Shown here piece after piece: positions 9,210-17,862 of a stretch of 64,000 nt of DNA. Source of the stretch: a bacterium (GTDB taxonomy: Bacteria > Zhuqueibacterota > Zhuqueibacteria > Oleimicrobiales > Geothermoviventaceae); contig JAPWUV010000005.1 of the NCBI GenBank assembly GCA_028275345.1, forward strand, positions 185,894-249,893. Reading direction: 5' to 3'. The notes beneath the pieces were generated by a model. The model was not told the DNA's origin, searched no databases, and saw nothing but the letters and a program-made list of their open reading frames with translations. The translations under genes were made by a program, and so were the position numbers. Position 1 is the stretch's first letter; each line of letters opens with the position of its first letter.

Positions 9210-12050
9210 ATGCCCAGGAGCTTGGTAGCGTTTCTCTGTTTGCTTCTGGTCGGCGCGTCGTGGTCTTCTGCGGGGACCATCACCTTGGCTTGGGATCCCA
9301 ATACGGAGCCCGACCTGGCCGGCTACAAGATCTACTACGGGACTTCCTCACGGCAGTACACCGTGACGGTGGATGTCGGTAACGTGACTCGCTACACCAT
9401 CCGCGACCTCGACGAATCCCGCGTTTACTACCTTGCTGTCACTGCCTACGACACTGCGGGCAATGAGAGCGAACTCTCCGACGAGGTCTCCGGCTATCCC
9501 ACCGACCAGACGCCGCCCACGCTGGTGGCCGTCGCGAGCGTCGAGGAAAACGGTATTGATCTCCTGTTCAGCGAACCTTTGGAGCGCACCAGCGCGGAAA
9601 ACGTCGCCAATTACCGTATTGAGCCAGGGTTAACCGTACTCAAGGCCGAGCTAGCATCCGATGGGCGCACCGTCCATCTCCAAACAACCGCGCACACCAA
9701 CGGCGTGACCTACACAGTCTACGTGTCCGGGGTCACCGATCGGGCCAATCCCCCCAATGGAATTGCGAGCGGCACTAGCCTCCGCTACACCTACGTGGCG
9801 CCCGACCGAACGCCCCCGGCCGTCACAGGCGTCATCCTCCTGGATCCGGAGCACGTTCGCCTCACCTTCTCCGAGACGGTGGACGAAGCCAGCGCGACAG
9901 ATCTAGCCAACTATGCCATTGCTCCGTCGCTGCGCATCCTTTCCGCCCATTTGGACGATTCAGGCGCGGGGGTCGTTCTGATGACGGAAGCGCACACGCC
10001 CGGCGGTACCTATACGCTCACGGTACAGGGCATTCGAGATCGGGCGAATCCCCCGAATCAGATGCCAGGCCCGGTGGAGGCGTCCTACACTGCACCCCAT
10101 TTCATCCAGCTCCGCTTCCTCACCTCCGGAGACTACGAGGCGATGTACCTCAGGGAAGGCGACCCCTACTACCTCGATCGGGACTATCGGGTGGAGTCCA
10201 TCCCCGACAGCCTGCGCAACGCCCTGTGGATCCTGACCGCGATGCGGGATAAGGACAACTCCGACCCTGTCTTCCTCCAGTTCGAAGTGGACGAGACGGT
10301 CTCCGTCTACGTGGCCTACGACGGGCGGGTTCAGACCTTCCCGACCTGGCTCACCAGCGCGTTTGTCCGAACCTCGTTGGCCATCCAAGTTTCTGGGCCG
10401 GCGGATTCGCTGACCCTTTGGCGCCGGGACTTTGCCCCTGGCAGAATCGCGCTCGGTGGAAACCGCGCCGAGGGAGCCGAAGGCCCGCGGGACATGTACA
10501 TCGTGCTGGTCCAGCCCAACCCGAACGCCAACCCGGAGCCAACCGAAAACGACTCCCCGACGCAGCCCGAGACCCCGTCCCAGCCAATCGAACCGGCGCA
10601 ACCGACGGAGCCGCAGCAGCCGACTCAGCCGCAGCAGCCGCAACAGCCGGCACAACCGACCGAACCGGGGCAACCCCAGCAACCAGCTCAGCCGACGGAG
10701 CCACACGAGCCCGGCCAGCCCGCCGAGCCGCAGCAACCGCAACAGCCCAGCGAGCCGCAACAGCCGGCACAACCGACCGAACCGGGTCAGCCCCAGCAAC
10801 CAGCTCAGCCGACGGAGCCACACGAGCCCGGCCAGCCCTCCGAGCCGCAGCAACCGCAACAGCCCAGCGAGCCGCAACAGCCGGCAGAGCCGACCGAACC
10901 GGGGCAGCCCCAACAGCCGGCTCAGCCGACGGAGCCACACGAGCCCGGCCAGCCCGCCGAGCCGCAGCAACCGCAACAGCCCAGCGAGCCGCAACAGCCG
11001 GCAGAGCCGACCGAACCGGGTCAGCCCCAACAGCCGGCTCAGCCGACGGAGCCACACGAGCCCGGCCAGCCCGCCGAGCCGCAGCAACCGCAACAGCCCA
11101 GCGAGCCGCAACAGCCGGCACAACCGACCGAACCGGGTCAGCCCCAGCAACCAGCTCAGCCGACGGAGCCACACGAGCCCCAACAGCCAAGTCAACCGCA
11201 GCAGCCGGCTCAGCCTCAGCAACCCAACCAGCCCTCGCAAGCGGTGTCTCTGCGGATCATCTCCACTGGGGAGTTCCTCACTGGTCGTCCCACTGCCGGG
11301 AACCGGTACTACCTGGACCGAGACTACGTGATCCAGAGCATCCCCGACTCCCTGCGCGACGCCCAGTGGATCTTCACCGCCATGTCCGACAAGGATAGTC
11401 GAGATTCCCTGTTCCTGGTCTTCCGTGTGGAGCAAGACGCCAGGGTGTATGTCGCTTACGACCGGCGCGCCACAAGCTTCCCGAATTGGCTGGTATCCCG
11501 GTTCACCCGCACCCGCCTCGCCATCGACGTGAGTGGTCCCGCCGACTCTCTGATCGTGTGGCGGGCGGACTTTCCTGCGGGGGTGGTCGTTCTTGGCGGC
11601 AATCGTGCTTCGGGAGCCAGGGAACCGAGGGACATGTACGTGGTGCTCGTGAAACCGGCGCCCGCACCTGTCCCGAAACCGGAAGAGCGGGAGCTGCCGC
11701 CTCCGCCGAATCCGCTGGCGACGGGTGTACCATCCACTTTCCAGCTGTACCAGAATTATCCCAACCCGTTCAACCCAACCACGGAGATCCGGTTCGACCT
11801 GCCGGAGGCCCGGCATGTGGTGGTCGCCGTCTACAACATGCTTGGCCAGCGAGTCCGCCTGCTCCGAGACGCCGATCTGCTCCCGGGCCACTACGTGCTC
11901 AACTGGGATGCCAGGAACGACAACGGGGAGCCCGTCCCCGGTGGAGCCTACCTCTGCCGGGTGGAAGCGATCCGCTATGCGGACAATCAGGGCCTCGAGG
12001 TTCCCATTAGCGTCTGGAGTGCGACGAGGAAGATGATCTACCTGCGGTGA
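9210..12050 (+). CDS. Secreted FN3 protein with a 225-residue xxP repeat and FlgD-like T9SS C-terminal domain
   Basis: A 946-residue exported protein. The ATG at 9210 follows CAAGGAGG and opens a signal peptide (MPRSLVAFLCLLLVGASWSS). In order: a fibronectin type III domain (about 22-112); two Ig-like SbsA/Big-type domains that both start TPP (about 113-300); an unrecognised ~130-residue domain (about 302-432); a repeat of 75 consecutive xxP tripeptides (451-675); a second copy of the unrecognised domain (about 679-810); and a C-terminal FlgD-like domain with YQNYPNPFNPTTEIRFDLPE (about 846-946). Its tail is the type A sorting-domain style used by type IX secretion, so I infer cell-surface anchoring. 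The duplicated domain carries YYLDRDY, SIPDSLR and VSGPADSL in both copies. Function is unknown; adhesion or glycan binding is plausible. Confidence 0.88.
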   Translation: MPRSLVAFLCLLLVGASWSSAGTITLAWDPNTEPDLAGYKIYYGTSSRQYTVTVDVGNVTRYTIRDLDESRVYYLAVTAYDTAGNESELSDEVSGYPTDQTPPTLVAVASVEENGIDLLFSEPLERTSAENVANYRIEPGLTVLKAELASDGRTVHLQTTAHTNGVTYTVYVSGVTDRANPPNGIASGTSLRYTYVAPDRTPPAVTGVILLDPEHVRLTFSETVDEASATDLANYAIAPSLRILSAHLDDSGAGVVLMTEAHTPGGTYTLTVQGIRDRANPPNQMPGPVEASYTAPHFIQLRFLTSGDYEAMYLREGDPYYLDRDYRVESIPDSLRNALWILTAMRDKDNSDPVFLQFEVDETVSVYVAYDGRVQTFPTWLTSAFVRTSLAIQVSGPADSLTLWRRDFAPGRIALGGNRAEGAEGPRDMYIVLVQPNPNANPEPTENDSPTQPETPSQPIEPAQPTEPQQPTQPQQPQQPAQPTEPGQPQQPAQPTEPHEPGQPAEPQQPQQPSEPQQPAQPTEPGQPQQPAQPTEPHEPGQPSEPQQPQQPSEPQQPAEPTEPGQPQQPAQPTEPHEPGQPAEPQQPQQPSEPQQPAEPTEPGQPQQPAQPTEPHEPGQPAEPQQPQQPSEPQQPAQPTEPGQPQQPAQPTEPHEPQQPSQPQQPAQPQQPNQPSQAVSLRIISTGEFLTGRPTAGNRYYLDRDYVIQSIPDSLRDAQWIFTAMSDKDSRDSLFLVFRVEQDARVYVAYDRRATSFPNWLVSRFTRTRLAIDVSGPADSLIVWRADFPAGVVVLGGNRASGAREPRDMYVVLVKPAPAPVPKPEERELPPPPNPLATGVPSTFQLYQNYPNPFNPTTEIRFDLPEARHVVVAVYNMLGQRVRLLRDADLLPGHYVLNWDARNDNGEPVPGGAYLCRVEAIRYADNQGLEVPISVWSATRKMIYLR
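10650..11180 (+). repeat. Tandem repeat, 117-bp unit, about 4.5 copies, in frame
   Basis: A 117-bp unit repeats at exact spacing; CCACACGAG recurs at 10701, 10818, 10935, 11052 and 11169. Each unit encodes 39 residues, i.e. 13 xxP tripeptides (AQP TEP GQP QQP AQP TEP HEP ...). Copies differ mainly by synonymous or A/S and Q/E changes. Because 117 is a multiple of 9, gain or loss of units preserves both the reading frame and the three-residue Pro register. Confidence 0.95.
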
Positions 12051-12542
12051 GCCCGTTCGGGCCGCTTGGGCCCACGGGGCGGGGGAAAGGGGGCTCCACC
12101 TTCGCTTGCCTGAACAAACCCGGGGCCCGAGCACTTCAGGTCAGCGCACGTATCCTCTCGGACGGACGAGCAACACGGCTGCAGCAAAGGAACGTTTCCG
12201 AGTTGGAGAGCTGGGAGCGGGAAAGGCTCTCCCTGGCGGCTTCCGTGTATTCGCCCTGCCCCGGGTCTTACCTCGGCCTCAACCGGCCGCCCAATGATCT
12301 CCGCATCGCATCGCCCGCGTATGTGCCCTAAGCCCAACCCGGCAAGCCGGACCGTTCCCCCTCTGGCTCTTTCGTATTGGAGAGGACGGATGAGGGTCGT
12401 ACATTTTGGACAACACGGAACGAGGCGCGCGCAGGGCCAGCCCCTCGAGATTCGATTCATCCGGAGGATCTGGGTCCTCGGGGCACGCACGCGCCTGAGC
12501 AGACACGGCAGTTGAATGGACCCGACGCTTTGGGGCAATGGG
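12051..12542. other. Intergenic region upstream of the polysaccharide operon
   Basis: About 490 bp with no convincing gene. A small GC hairpin (GCCC-GTTC-GGGC) follows the stop of the preceding gene but has no U-tract. A candidate promoter for the operon lies at 12377-12405, leaving a leader of about 130 nt. No tRNA or known structured RNA was recognised. Confidence 0.5.
12377..12405 (+). promoter_or_regulatory. Candidate sigma-70 promoter of the polysaccharide operon
   Basis: TTGGAG (12377-12382) and TACATT (12400-12405) are 17 bases apart. Each hexamer matches consensus at 4 positions. It is the best candidate ahead of the 15.6-kb operon. Confidence 0.35.
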
Positions 12543-13559
12543 ATGACTGAGAGAACGATACGAATCGCGCAGGTGGGTGTGGGGAACTGGGGGAAGAACG
12601 TGCTGCGCAATCTCATGTCTCTGCCCGGGGTGGAAGTCCCGGTGGTAGCTGAAGCCGACGCGACCCTCCGTCAGTCGACGGCCCGTCAGTACCCCGGGGT
12701 GCGCGTCGTCGATTCCGCGGAGCAGGTCACCGGCGATCCCGGAATTGATGCTGTTGTCATCGCCACGCCGCCGCGCACGCATTTCGCGCTTGCGCAACAG
12801 GCCCTGATGCACGGCAAACATACCTTCGTGGAGAAGCCCTTGACGCTCCTCGCTGCCGACGCCGCCAAGCTCGTGCAAGAGGCCGAGGAGCGCGGACTGG
12901 TCCTGATGGTGGGCCACATCCTCGAGTACCACCCAGCATTCCTGAGGATGAAGGAGATGATCGACGCGGGCGAGCTGGGCGAACTCCTGTATGCCTATTC
13001 CACCCGTGTGAATCTGGGCGTGGTCCGGCGGGACGAAAATGCCCTCTGGAGCTTCGCGCCCCACGACGTCTCCGTGATCCTGTGGTTCTTCGGGGAAACG
13101 CCGTCGCAGGTTCAGTGCAGCGGGCAGGCATACCTGCAACCGGACATCGAGGACGTAGCCTTTCTGAACCTGATCTTCCCCTCCGGTCGCCTCGCCCACA
13201 TTCACGTGAGCTGGCTTGACCCGCACAAGATCCGCCGCCTCACCCTCGTTGGCTCTCGTAAGATGGCAGTGCTCGACGACATGGAGGCCATGGAAAAGAT
13301 CCGCGTGTACGACAAGGGAGTCGGAAAAGGGACCTATCTCGGATACGGAGAAGATCTCTCCCTCCGTTTCGGCGACATTTGGGTGCCTTATGTGCAGATG
13401 CGCGAACCTCTGCGCGCGGAACTGGAGCACTTCGTGGAATGCATCCGCACCGGAAGCCGGCCCCGTTCGGATGGTCGGGACGGGCTGCGGGTCGTCCGCG
13501 TGCTCGAATGCGCCCAGCAGTCGCTGAAGCACGGGGGAAAACCGGTTCCCCTGGACTGA
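12543..13559 (+). CDS. Gfo/Idh/MocA oxidoreductase, WlbA/WbpB-like
   Basis: A 338-residue NAD(P)-dependent sugar oxidoreductase. It has a Rossmann start (IRIAQVGVGNWGKNVLRNLM), the conserved FVEKPLTLLAADAAKLVQEA, and GHILEYHPAF with NALWSFAPHDVSVI. The last segments are typical of UDP-N-acetylglucosamine (or its uronate) 3-dehydrogenases of the WlbA/WbpB group, which make the 3-keto sugar that is then aminated and acetylated. An ATG at 12516 is also in frame, but 12543 gives the usual family N-terminus. It is the first gene of an operon: an LbH acetyltransferase follows after 36 bp and a UDP-GlcNAc 2-epimerase after that. The matching aminotransferase (WlbC/WbpE) and 6-dehydrogenase (WbpA) are not in the window. 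The exact substrate is an inference. Confidence 0.85.
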   Translation: MTERTIRIAQVGVGNWGKNVLRNLMSLPGVEVPVVAEADATLRQSTARQYPGVRVVDSAEQVTGDPGIDAVVIATPPRTHFALAQQALMHGKHTFVEKPLTLLAADAAKLVQEAEERGLVLMVGHILEYHPAFLRMKEMIDAGELGELLYAYSTRVNLGVVRRDENALWSFAPHDVSVILWFFGETPSQVQCSGQAYLQPDIEDVAFLNLIFPSGRLAHIHVSWLDPHKIRRLTLVGSRKMAVLDDMEAMEKIRVYDKGVGKGTYLGYGEDLSLRFGDIWVPYVQMREPLRAELEHFVECIRTGSRPRSDGRDGLRVVRVLECAQQSLKHGGKPVPLD

Positions 13560-13595
13560 CAGACCCGGACGGATCCCCAACTTCGGAGGAGACCC

Positions 13596-14348
13596 ATGGA
13601 AAGCTACATCGACCCCAGCGCCCAGATCGGGGAAGGCACCCAGATCGGGCGGTTCGTGGTGATCGAGGCGAATGTGAAGATTGGATCCCATTGCACCATT
13701 GGCCACGGCGTGATCATCCACGAAGGGACGATCATCGGCGACGACGTAAGGATCGACGATCACACCGTGATTGGCAAGCAGCCGATGCGCGCCAAGCGCA
13801 GCATCTTTCAGGATACCAAACCCCTTCCCCCGGCAAGAATCGGCTCCCAATGTCTCATTGGCGCGGGCGTGGTGATCTACGCGGGTTGTGAGATCGGCCA
13901 AGGAGTGCTCGTGGCCGATACGGCGGCGATCCGCGAAAACGTCACCATCGGGGATTACACCATCGTCGGCCGCGGTGTGACCGTTGAGAATCTCACCCGC
14001 ATCGGCAAGAAGTGCAAGCTGGAGACGGGCTGCTACATCACCGCCTACTCCGTGGTCGAGGACTACTGCTTCGTAGCTCCCAAGGTCACGACGACCAACG
14101 ACAATTACCTCGGGCGGACCGAGGAGCGCTTCAAGCACTTCAAAGGGGTGACGCTTCGGCGCGGAGGCCGCATCGGGGGCGGAGCAGTGATCCTGCCTGG
14201 GATCGAAATTGGGGAGGATGCGGTGGTGGCGGCCGGGGCCGTGGTCACCAAGCACATCCCGCCGCGACAGGTTTGGGCAGGCGTGCCAGCTCGGTACATG
14301 AAAGACACTCCCGTGGAACAGCTTCTCGAAAACCAAGGCTGGGACTGA
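13596..14348 (+). CDS. Left-handed beta-helix acyltransferase, WlbB/WbpD-like
   Basis: A 250-residue protein made almost entirely of hexapeptide repeats (IGEGTQIGRFVVIEANVKIG and many more), the left-handed beta-helix of trimeric acetyl/acyltransferases. The C-terminal block VVAAGAVVTKHIPPRQVWAG with GVPARYMK is the usual acetyl-CoA-binding end of sugar N-acetyltransferases. Context (WlbA-like oxidoreductase before it, 2-epimerase after it, overlapping by one base) suggests it acetylates the 3-amino group of a UDP-sugar, as WbpD/WlbB does. It is longer than typical WbpD (about 190-200 residues), with extra coils between residues 60 and 110, so another hexapeptide acyltransferase role is possible. 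Start ATG follows GGAGGAG. Confidence 0.82.
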   Translation: MESYIDPSAQIGEGTQIGRFVVIEANVKIGSHCTIGHGVIIHEGTIIGDDVRIDDHTVIGKQPMRAKRSIFQDTKPLPPARIGSQCLIGAGVVIYAGCEIGQGVLVADTAAIRENVTIGDYTIVGRGVTVENLTRIGKKCKLETGCYITAYSVVEDYCFVAPKVTTTNDNYLGRTEERFKHFKGVTLRRGGRIGGGAVILPGIEIGEDAVVAAGAVVTKHIPPRQVWAGVPARYMKDTPVEQLLENQGWD

Positions 14349-15421
14349 TGAAGACGATCCTCAGCGTCGTGGGGGCGAGGCCGCAGTTCATCAAGGCCGC
14401 CCCTGTTTCCAAGGCGCTTCGGCGGAACTTCCGCGAGGTGCTTGTACATACCGGGCAGCACTACGACCCGGAAATGTCGGACATCTTCTTCCGCGATCTC
14501 GAGCTCCCCGAGCCCGATTACCACCTCGGCGTCGGCTCCGGCACTCATGCCGAACAGACCGGGGAAATCATGATCCGGCTCGAGAAGGTCATGGCCGAGA
14601 TCAAACCGGACGCCGTCCTGGTCTTCGGCGACACCAATTCCACGCTCGCCGCGGCGCTGGTGGCGGCTAAACTCGTTCTCCCCATCGCCCACATCGAGGC
14701 GGGGCTGCGGAGCTTCAACCGCAGGATGCCGGAAGAGATCAACCGCGTGCTGACCGACCGCGTCTCCCGGTTCCTCTTCTGCCCCACTCAGCTGGCCGTG
14801 GACAATCTGCGCAGAGAGGGGATCACTGAAGGGGTCCACTTGGTGGGGGACGTCATGTTCGATGCCGCGCAGCACTTCGTGCGGCTGGCGGGAAGGCGCG
14901 TCGACGCGATCCGAAGGCTCGGGCTAGAACCGGGGAACTACGTCCTGGCAACGGTCCATCGCCCCGCCAACACGGATGATCCGGAAAGGCTGGCTTCCAT
15001 CGTGGAGGCCTTTGCCTCCAGCCGGTGCAGAATCGTCTTCCCCATTCACCCGCGCACGGAACAGGCCCTCAGGAAGCTCGGCCTGCGCGACAAGCTGAGC
15101 CGCGCCTCGAACGTCCTCGACCTGCCTCCCCTCAGCTACTTGGAGACGCTGCAACTGCTTCGCCATGCCCGATGCGTCGCCACGGACTCCGGGGGCATGC
15201 AGAAAGAGGCCTACTTCTTCGGCGTCCCCTGCGTAACGCTGCGCGACGAAACCGAATGGGTGGAAACTGTGGAGGACGGCTGGAACCGGCTTGTGGGAGC
15301 CGACAAAGGCCGGATCCTGGAGGCCATTGAGGACTTCCGGCCTGCCGGCCCGAGAAAAAATCACTACGGCGACGGACATGCCAGCGAGCGCATTGCGGAG
15401 ATCCTGCTACGGGAACTTTGA
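14348..15421 (+). CDS. wecB: UDP-N-acetylglucosamine 2-epimerase (non-hydrolysing), WecB/WbpI-like
   Basis: A 357-residue cytosolic GT-B fold epimerase. Family landmarks: VVGARPQFIKAAPVSKAL at the N-terminus, VHTGQHYDPEMS, VFGDTNSTLAAALVAAKL, HIEAGLRSFNRRMPEEINR, TVHRPANTD and the C-terminal SGGMQKEAYFFGVPCVTLRD. The start ATG overlaps the stop of the acyltransferase gene by one base (TGATG), so translation is coupled; the frame is open further upstream, but only as a shadow of that gene. The reaction is UDP-GlcNAc to UDP-ManNAc, or, if the WbpB/WbpD-type neighbours are its partners, epimerisation of UDP-2,3-diacetamido-glucuronate at C2. Which substrate it uses cannot be settled from motifs. 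Confidence 0.92.
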   Translation: MKTILSVVGARPQFIKAAPVSKALRRNFREVLVHTGQHYDPEMSDIFFRDLELPEPDYHLGVGSGTHAEQTGEIMIRLEKVMAEIKPDAVLVFGDTNSTLAAALVAAKLVLPIAHIEAGLRSFNRRMPEEINRVLTDRVSRFLFCPTQLAVDNLRREGITEGVHLVGDVMFDAAQHFVRLAGRRVDAIRRLGLEPGNYVLATVHRPANTDDPERLASIVEAFASSRCRIVFPIHPRTEQALRKLGLRDKLSRASNVLDLPPLSYLETLQLLRHARCVATDSGGMQKEAYFFGVPCVTLRDETEWVETVEDGWNRLVGADKGRILEAIEDFRPAGPRKNHYGDGHASERIAEILLREL

Positions 15422-15532
15422 TCCGCCCGTAGGGGGAAAGCCCCGGCGGCTCAAGGAGCCCTCGATGGAAAGGGCGGGATCGGGGCAGAACCCAAGTCTT
15501 GGGGCCAGGGTGAGACCCGGCAGCGCCAGACA

Positions 15533-16873
15533 GTGGCAGGAACTGTCCGGGAAGGGGTCCGAGACGGGTGGACTTCGTCCGGTTCCGCACGGGAGGTGGG
15601 TGCCCTGAACTTCGGCAGCGTGACGGGAAAGGGCATAGGCCGGGACATCGGTGCGGCTTTCTTCGGGCGAGCGGGCGCGAGCGTGCTCCGGCTCGGGGTA
15701 GTGGTGCTTCTCGCCCGCGTCCTGAAGCCCGAAGAATACGGCCTGGCTGCTGTGCTCCTGAACAGCGGGCTCCTCCTCTCCACCACGCTGGAGTTCGGAC
15801 TGGGTGCCGCGTACATCCAGCAGGAAAGCCTGACACCCGACGTGCGCCGTCAGGAACGGCATTTCCTGTCCTTGCTCCTCGGCCGATTTCGCCTGTGGAT
15901 TGGACTTCTGGGCGGAGCGGCAGCACTTTCCCTCGCGGGAGCGAACCTGACTCTCATGACCCTTGCGGTACTCCTGTATGGCACGGGACAGAACCTGTGC
16001 AACTCCTTCCTGACCGTTTCCCAGGTACGCCAGGACTTCCGCGAATACGCGCGCGTGAGTCTTCTCATGGCGTTGCTGCAGCTGGCATGGGTAGCGGTTT
16101 TGGCCGGTGCCTACCTAGTCTCTCCGTTCCGGCTGACGCTCCTTTTATTCCTTCTGGGAGTGGCGGGATGGGCCCCTCTTCCTTTGCTCGCAACTCGGAT
16201 GCGCCGGACGGTCGACAAAGCCTCACGCAGTTCGTGGAAGGAGGATTTACGCTATCTGGCAAGCTTGCTTCCTTTTGCCAAGTGGGTGGGCCTCTCCTCC
16301 ATTGCCGTGCAGGCCTTCTCCCGCTACGGGGTTCTGCTACTAGGATCGCAAGCCGCGCTGGCCGAAGCAGCTCGTTACGATGTGGCGATGAGTGTGGGGC
16401 GGAGCATCAACCTCCTCGCGCAGTCCACGGCGGCAGCCCTTTTCCCCCGTTTTGCCCAACGTCCCGGAGCTCAACAAGCGCGGCGTTGGCTCGCGGGCGT
16501 ACTGCGCACCGGCGGGTTCACCCTGGCCGTGGGGCTGGCTCTGTACTATCTACCGGGACGCTGGCTGGTGCCGCTACTCTTCGGGGCTTCCTACCGGGCC
16601 TCGGTCACCTACCTCGACATCTTGATGCCCGGACTCCTTCTTCCGCTTTTCGTGGAGGTAGTGGTGGGCATCGTCACTTTCACCCTGAGATCGCCAGCCT
16701 CCGTCTTCTGGATTCGCACCGCCAAGCTGGCAATCTTCCTGCTGTCCGGAAACTGGCTCTTGGCCCATTACTCGGTGCGGGGGCTCGCCTTTGCTCAGAC
16801 CGCGCTGAGCTTGCTCGAAACCGCGGCGATCTTGGGATTCGCTTTCTGGGCAGCCCGCCCTCGCCAGAGGTGA
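15533..16873 (+). CDS. Polysaccharide flippase (Wzx/MATE-like, MOP superfamily)
   Basis: A polytopic membrane protein (about 420-446 residues, 12 or more hydrophobic segments) of the lipopolysaccharide/O-unit flippase type. The N-terminal signature GRAGASVLRLGVVVLLARVL with EYGLAAVLLNSGLLLSTTLE is typical of MOP-superfamily exporters that flip undecaprenyl-linked oligosaccharides. The start is uncertain. The ATG at 15533 has no ribosome site, and the first 20 residues are unlike a flippase N-terminus. GGGAGG at 15591-15596 instead sits about 8 nt before an in-frame CTG at 15605, giving LNFGSVTGKGIGRD; a GTG at 15620 is another choice. It lies between the epimerase and glycosyltransferase genes, 6 bp before the latter. 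Confidence 0.85.
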   Translation: MAGTVREGVRDGWTSSGSAREVGALNFGSVTGKGIGRDIGAAFFGRAGASVLRLGVVVLLARVLKPEEYGLAAVLLNSGLLLSTTLEFGLGAAYIQQESLTPDVRRQERHFLSLLLGRFRLWIGLLGGAAALSLAGANLTLMTLAVLLYGTGQNLCNSFLTVSQVRQDFREYARVSLLMALLQLAWVAVLAGAYLVSPFRLTLLLFLLGVAGWAPLPLLATRMRRTVDKASRSSWKEDLRYLASLLPFAKWVGLSSIAVQAFSRYGVLLLGSQAALAEAARYDVAMSVGRSINLLAQSTAAALFPRFAQRPGAQQARRWLAGVLRTGGFTLAVGLALYYLPGRWLVPLLFGASYRASVTYLDILMPGLLLPLFVEVVVGIVTFTLRSPASVFWIRTAKLAIFLLSGNWLLAHYSVRGLAFAQTALSLLETAAILGFAFWAARPRQR

Positions 16874-16879
16874 GAAAGC

Positions 16880-17845
16880 ATGTGCGACGATCCTGCTCGT
16901 CAGCTGGCGGTCATTCTGGTGGGTACGAATGGTCTAGCCCCCTTCCTCGGGCCCTGTCTTGACACGCTGCCGGCCGCTTGCGCCGACGTGCCATTCCGCG
17001 TCTTGATCGTCGACAACGACGGGCATGGAGCCACGAGCCGAGAAGCCCAAACCCGCACAACACGATTGCCCCTTCACGTGCTGCACCAGCCCGAGCCAAA
17101 GGGCTTTGCCGCGAACGTGAACGACGCCCTGGCCCTCGTGCAAGAGCCGTACGTCTTGTTGCTCAACGTGGACACCCGCCTGCCGGAGGGAGGCGTGGCA
17201 AGAGCCGTGAGGACGTTGGAGCAAGACCCGAGGATCGGGGCTCTGGGCGTTCGGATGGTGGGACCGGGCGGGAGGATCGAATCCTCGGCTCGCTGCTATC
17301 CCTACCCATCCGTGCTTCTCTGGGAACAAATCGGCATCGCCAGGCTCTTTCCCCGCTCTCGTCTCTTTGGCCGGAGCCGACTGTATTTCGTGTGTCAAGA
17401 CCAAGTGATCGATGTCGACTGGGTTTCCGGAGCCTTCATGTTGCTGCGGAGGGAAGCGCTCGAGGAGGTCGGTGGGCTCGATGCCGGTTTCTTCCTGTAT
17501 AGCGAAGATACCGACCTCTGCTACCGACTTCGCCGCTTGGGATGGCGTGTTGTTTTCGAGCCGGGCGTGACCATCTTCCACTGGAAGGATCCCTTGCGGC
17601 AGCGGCGCCGACGGTTCACCTTCGTGCAAACCCATCGGAGCTTGCTGCGGTTCTGGCGCAAACATAGCTCCCCGGCCAGGCAGCTGTGCGTTCGGTTGGT
17701 TCTGATGATCGGCGTTTTCGCGCGGCTAGCAACCGCCCCCCTCCTTCTCCGAAATGGGTTGGGGTATTTTCGGGACAGTGTGCTGGCCTTTGGCGAAACC
17801 TTGCTTCTTCTGGCAGGTCTGAAGCGGGCCGTCTCCGACGGCTGA
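16880..17845 (+). CDS. Family 2 glycosyltransferase (rhamnosyltransferase-like)
   Basis: A 321-residue GT-A fold transferase. It contains VLIVDNDG near the N-terminus, PKGFAANVNDAL, LLLNVDTRLPEGG (DxD-type metal and donor site), VDWVSGAFMLLRREALEEVG, and FFLYSEDTDLCYRLRRLGWR, the acceptor/base motif of WbbL-like rhamnosyltransferases. A hydrophobic C-terminal tail (about 265-315) may attach it to the membrane. The donor sugar is not determinable; dTDP-rhamnose is only the family's most common case. The gene is tightly packed in the operon (6 bp after the flippase, 17 bp before the next transferase). Confidence 0.88.
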   Translation: MCDDPARQLAVILVGTNGLAPFLGPCLDTLPAACADVPFRVLIVDNDGHGATSREAQTRTTRLPLHVLHQPEPKGFAANVNDALALVQEPYVLLLNVDTRLPEGGVARAVRTLEQDPRIGALGVRMVGPGGRIESSARCYPYPSVLLWEQIGIARLFPRSRLFGRSRLYFVCQDQVIDVDWVSGAFMLLRREALEEVGGLDAGFFLYSEDTDLCYRLRRLGWRVVFEPGVTIFHWKDPLRQRRRRFTFVQTHRSLLRFWRKHSSPARQLCVRLVLMIGVFARLATAPLLLRNGLGYFRDSVLAFGETLLLLAGLKRAVSDG

Positions 17846-17862
17846 CGCAAGCGGAGCACGGA

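Noticed and set aside
12051-12100. Intrinsic terminator after the xxP protein gene
   Set aside because: The GC hairpin near the stop has no U-tract.
9960-12134. Long minus-strand open frame (724 codons) across the xxP protein gene
   Set aside because: Its length results from the repetitive high-GC sequence; the translation is Leu/Arg low-complexity, and the plus-strand gene has a signal peptide, ribosome site and recognisable domains.
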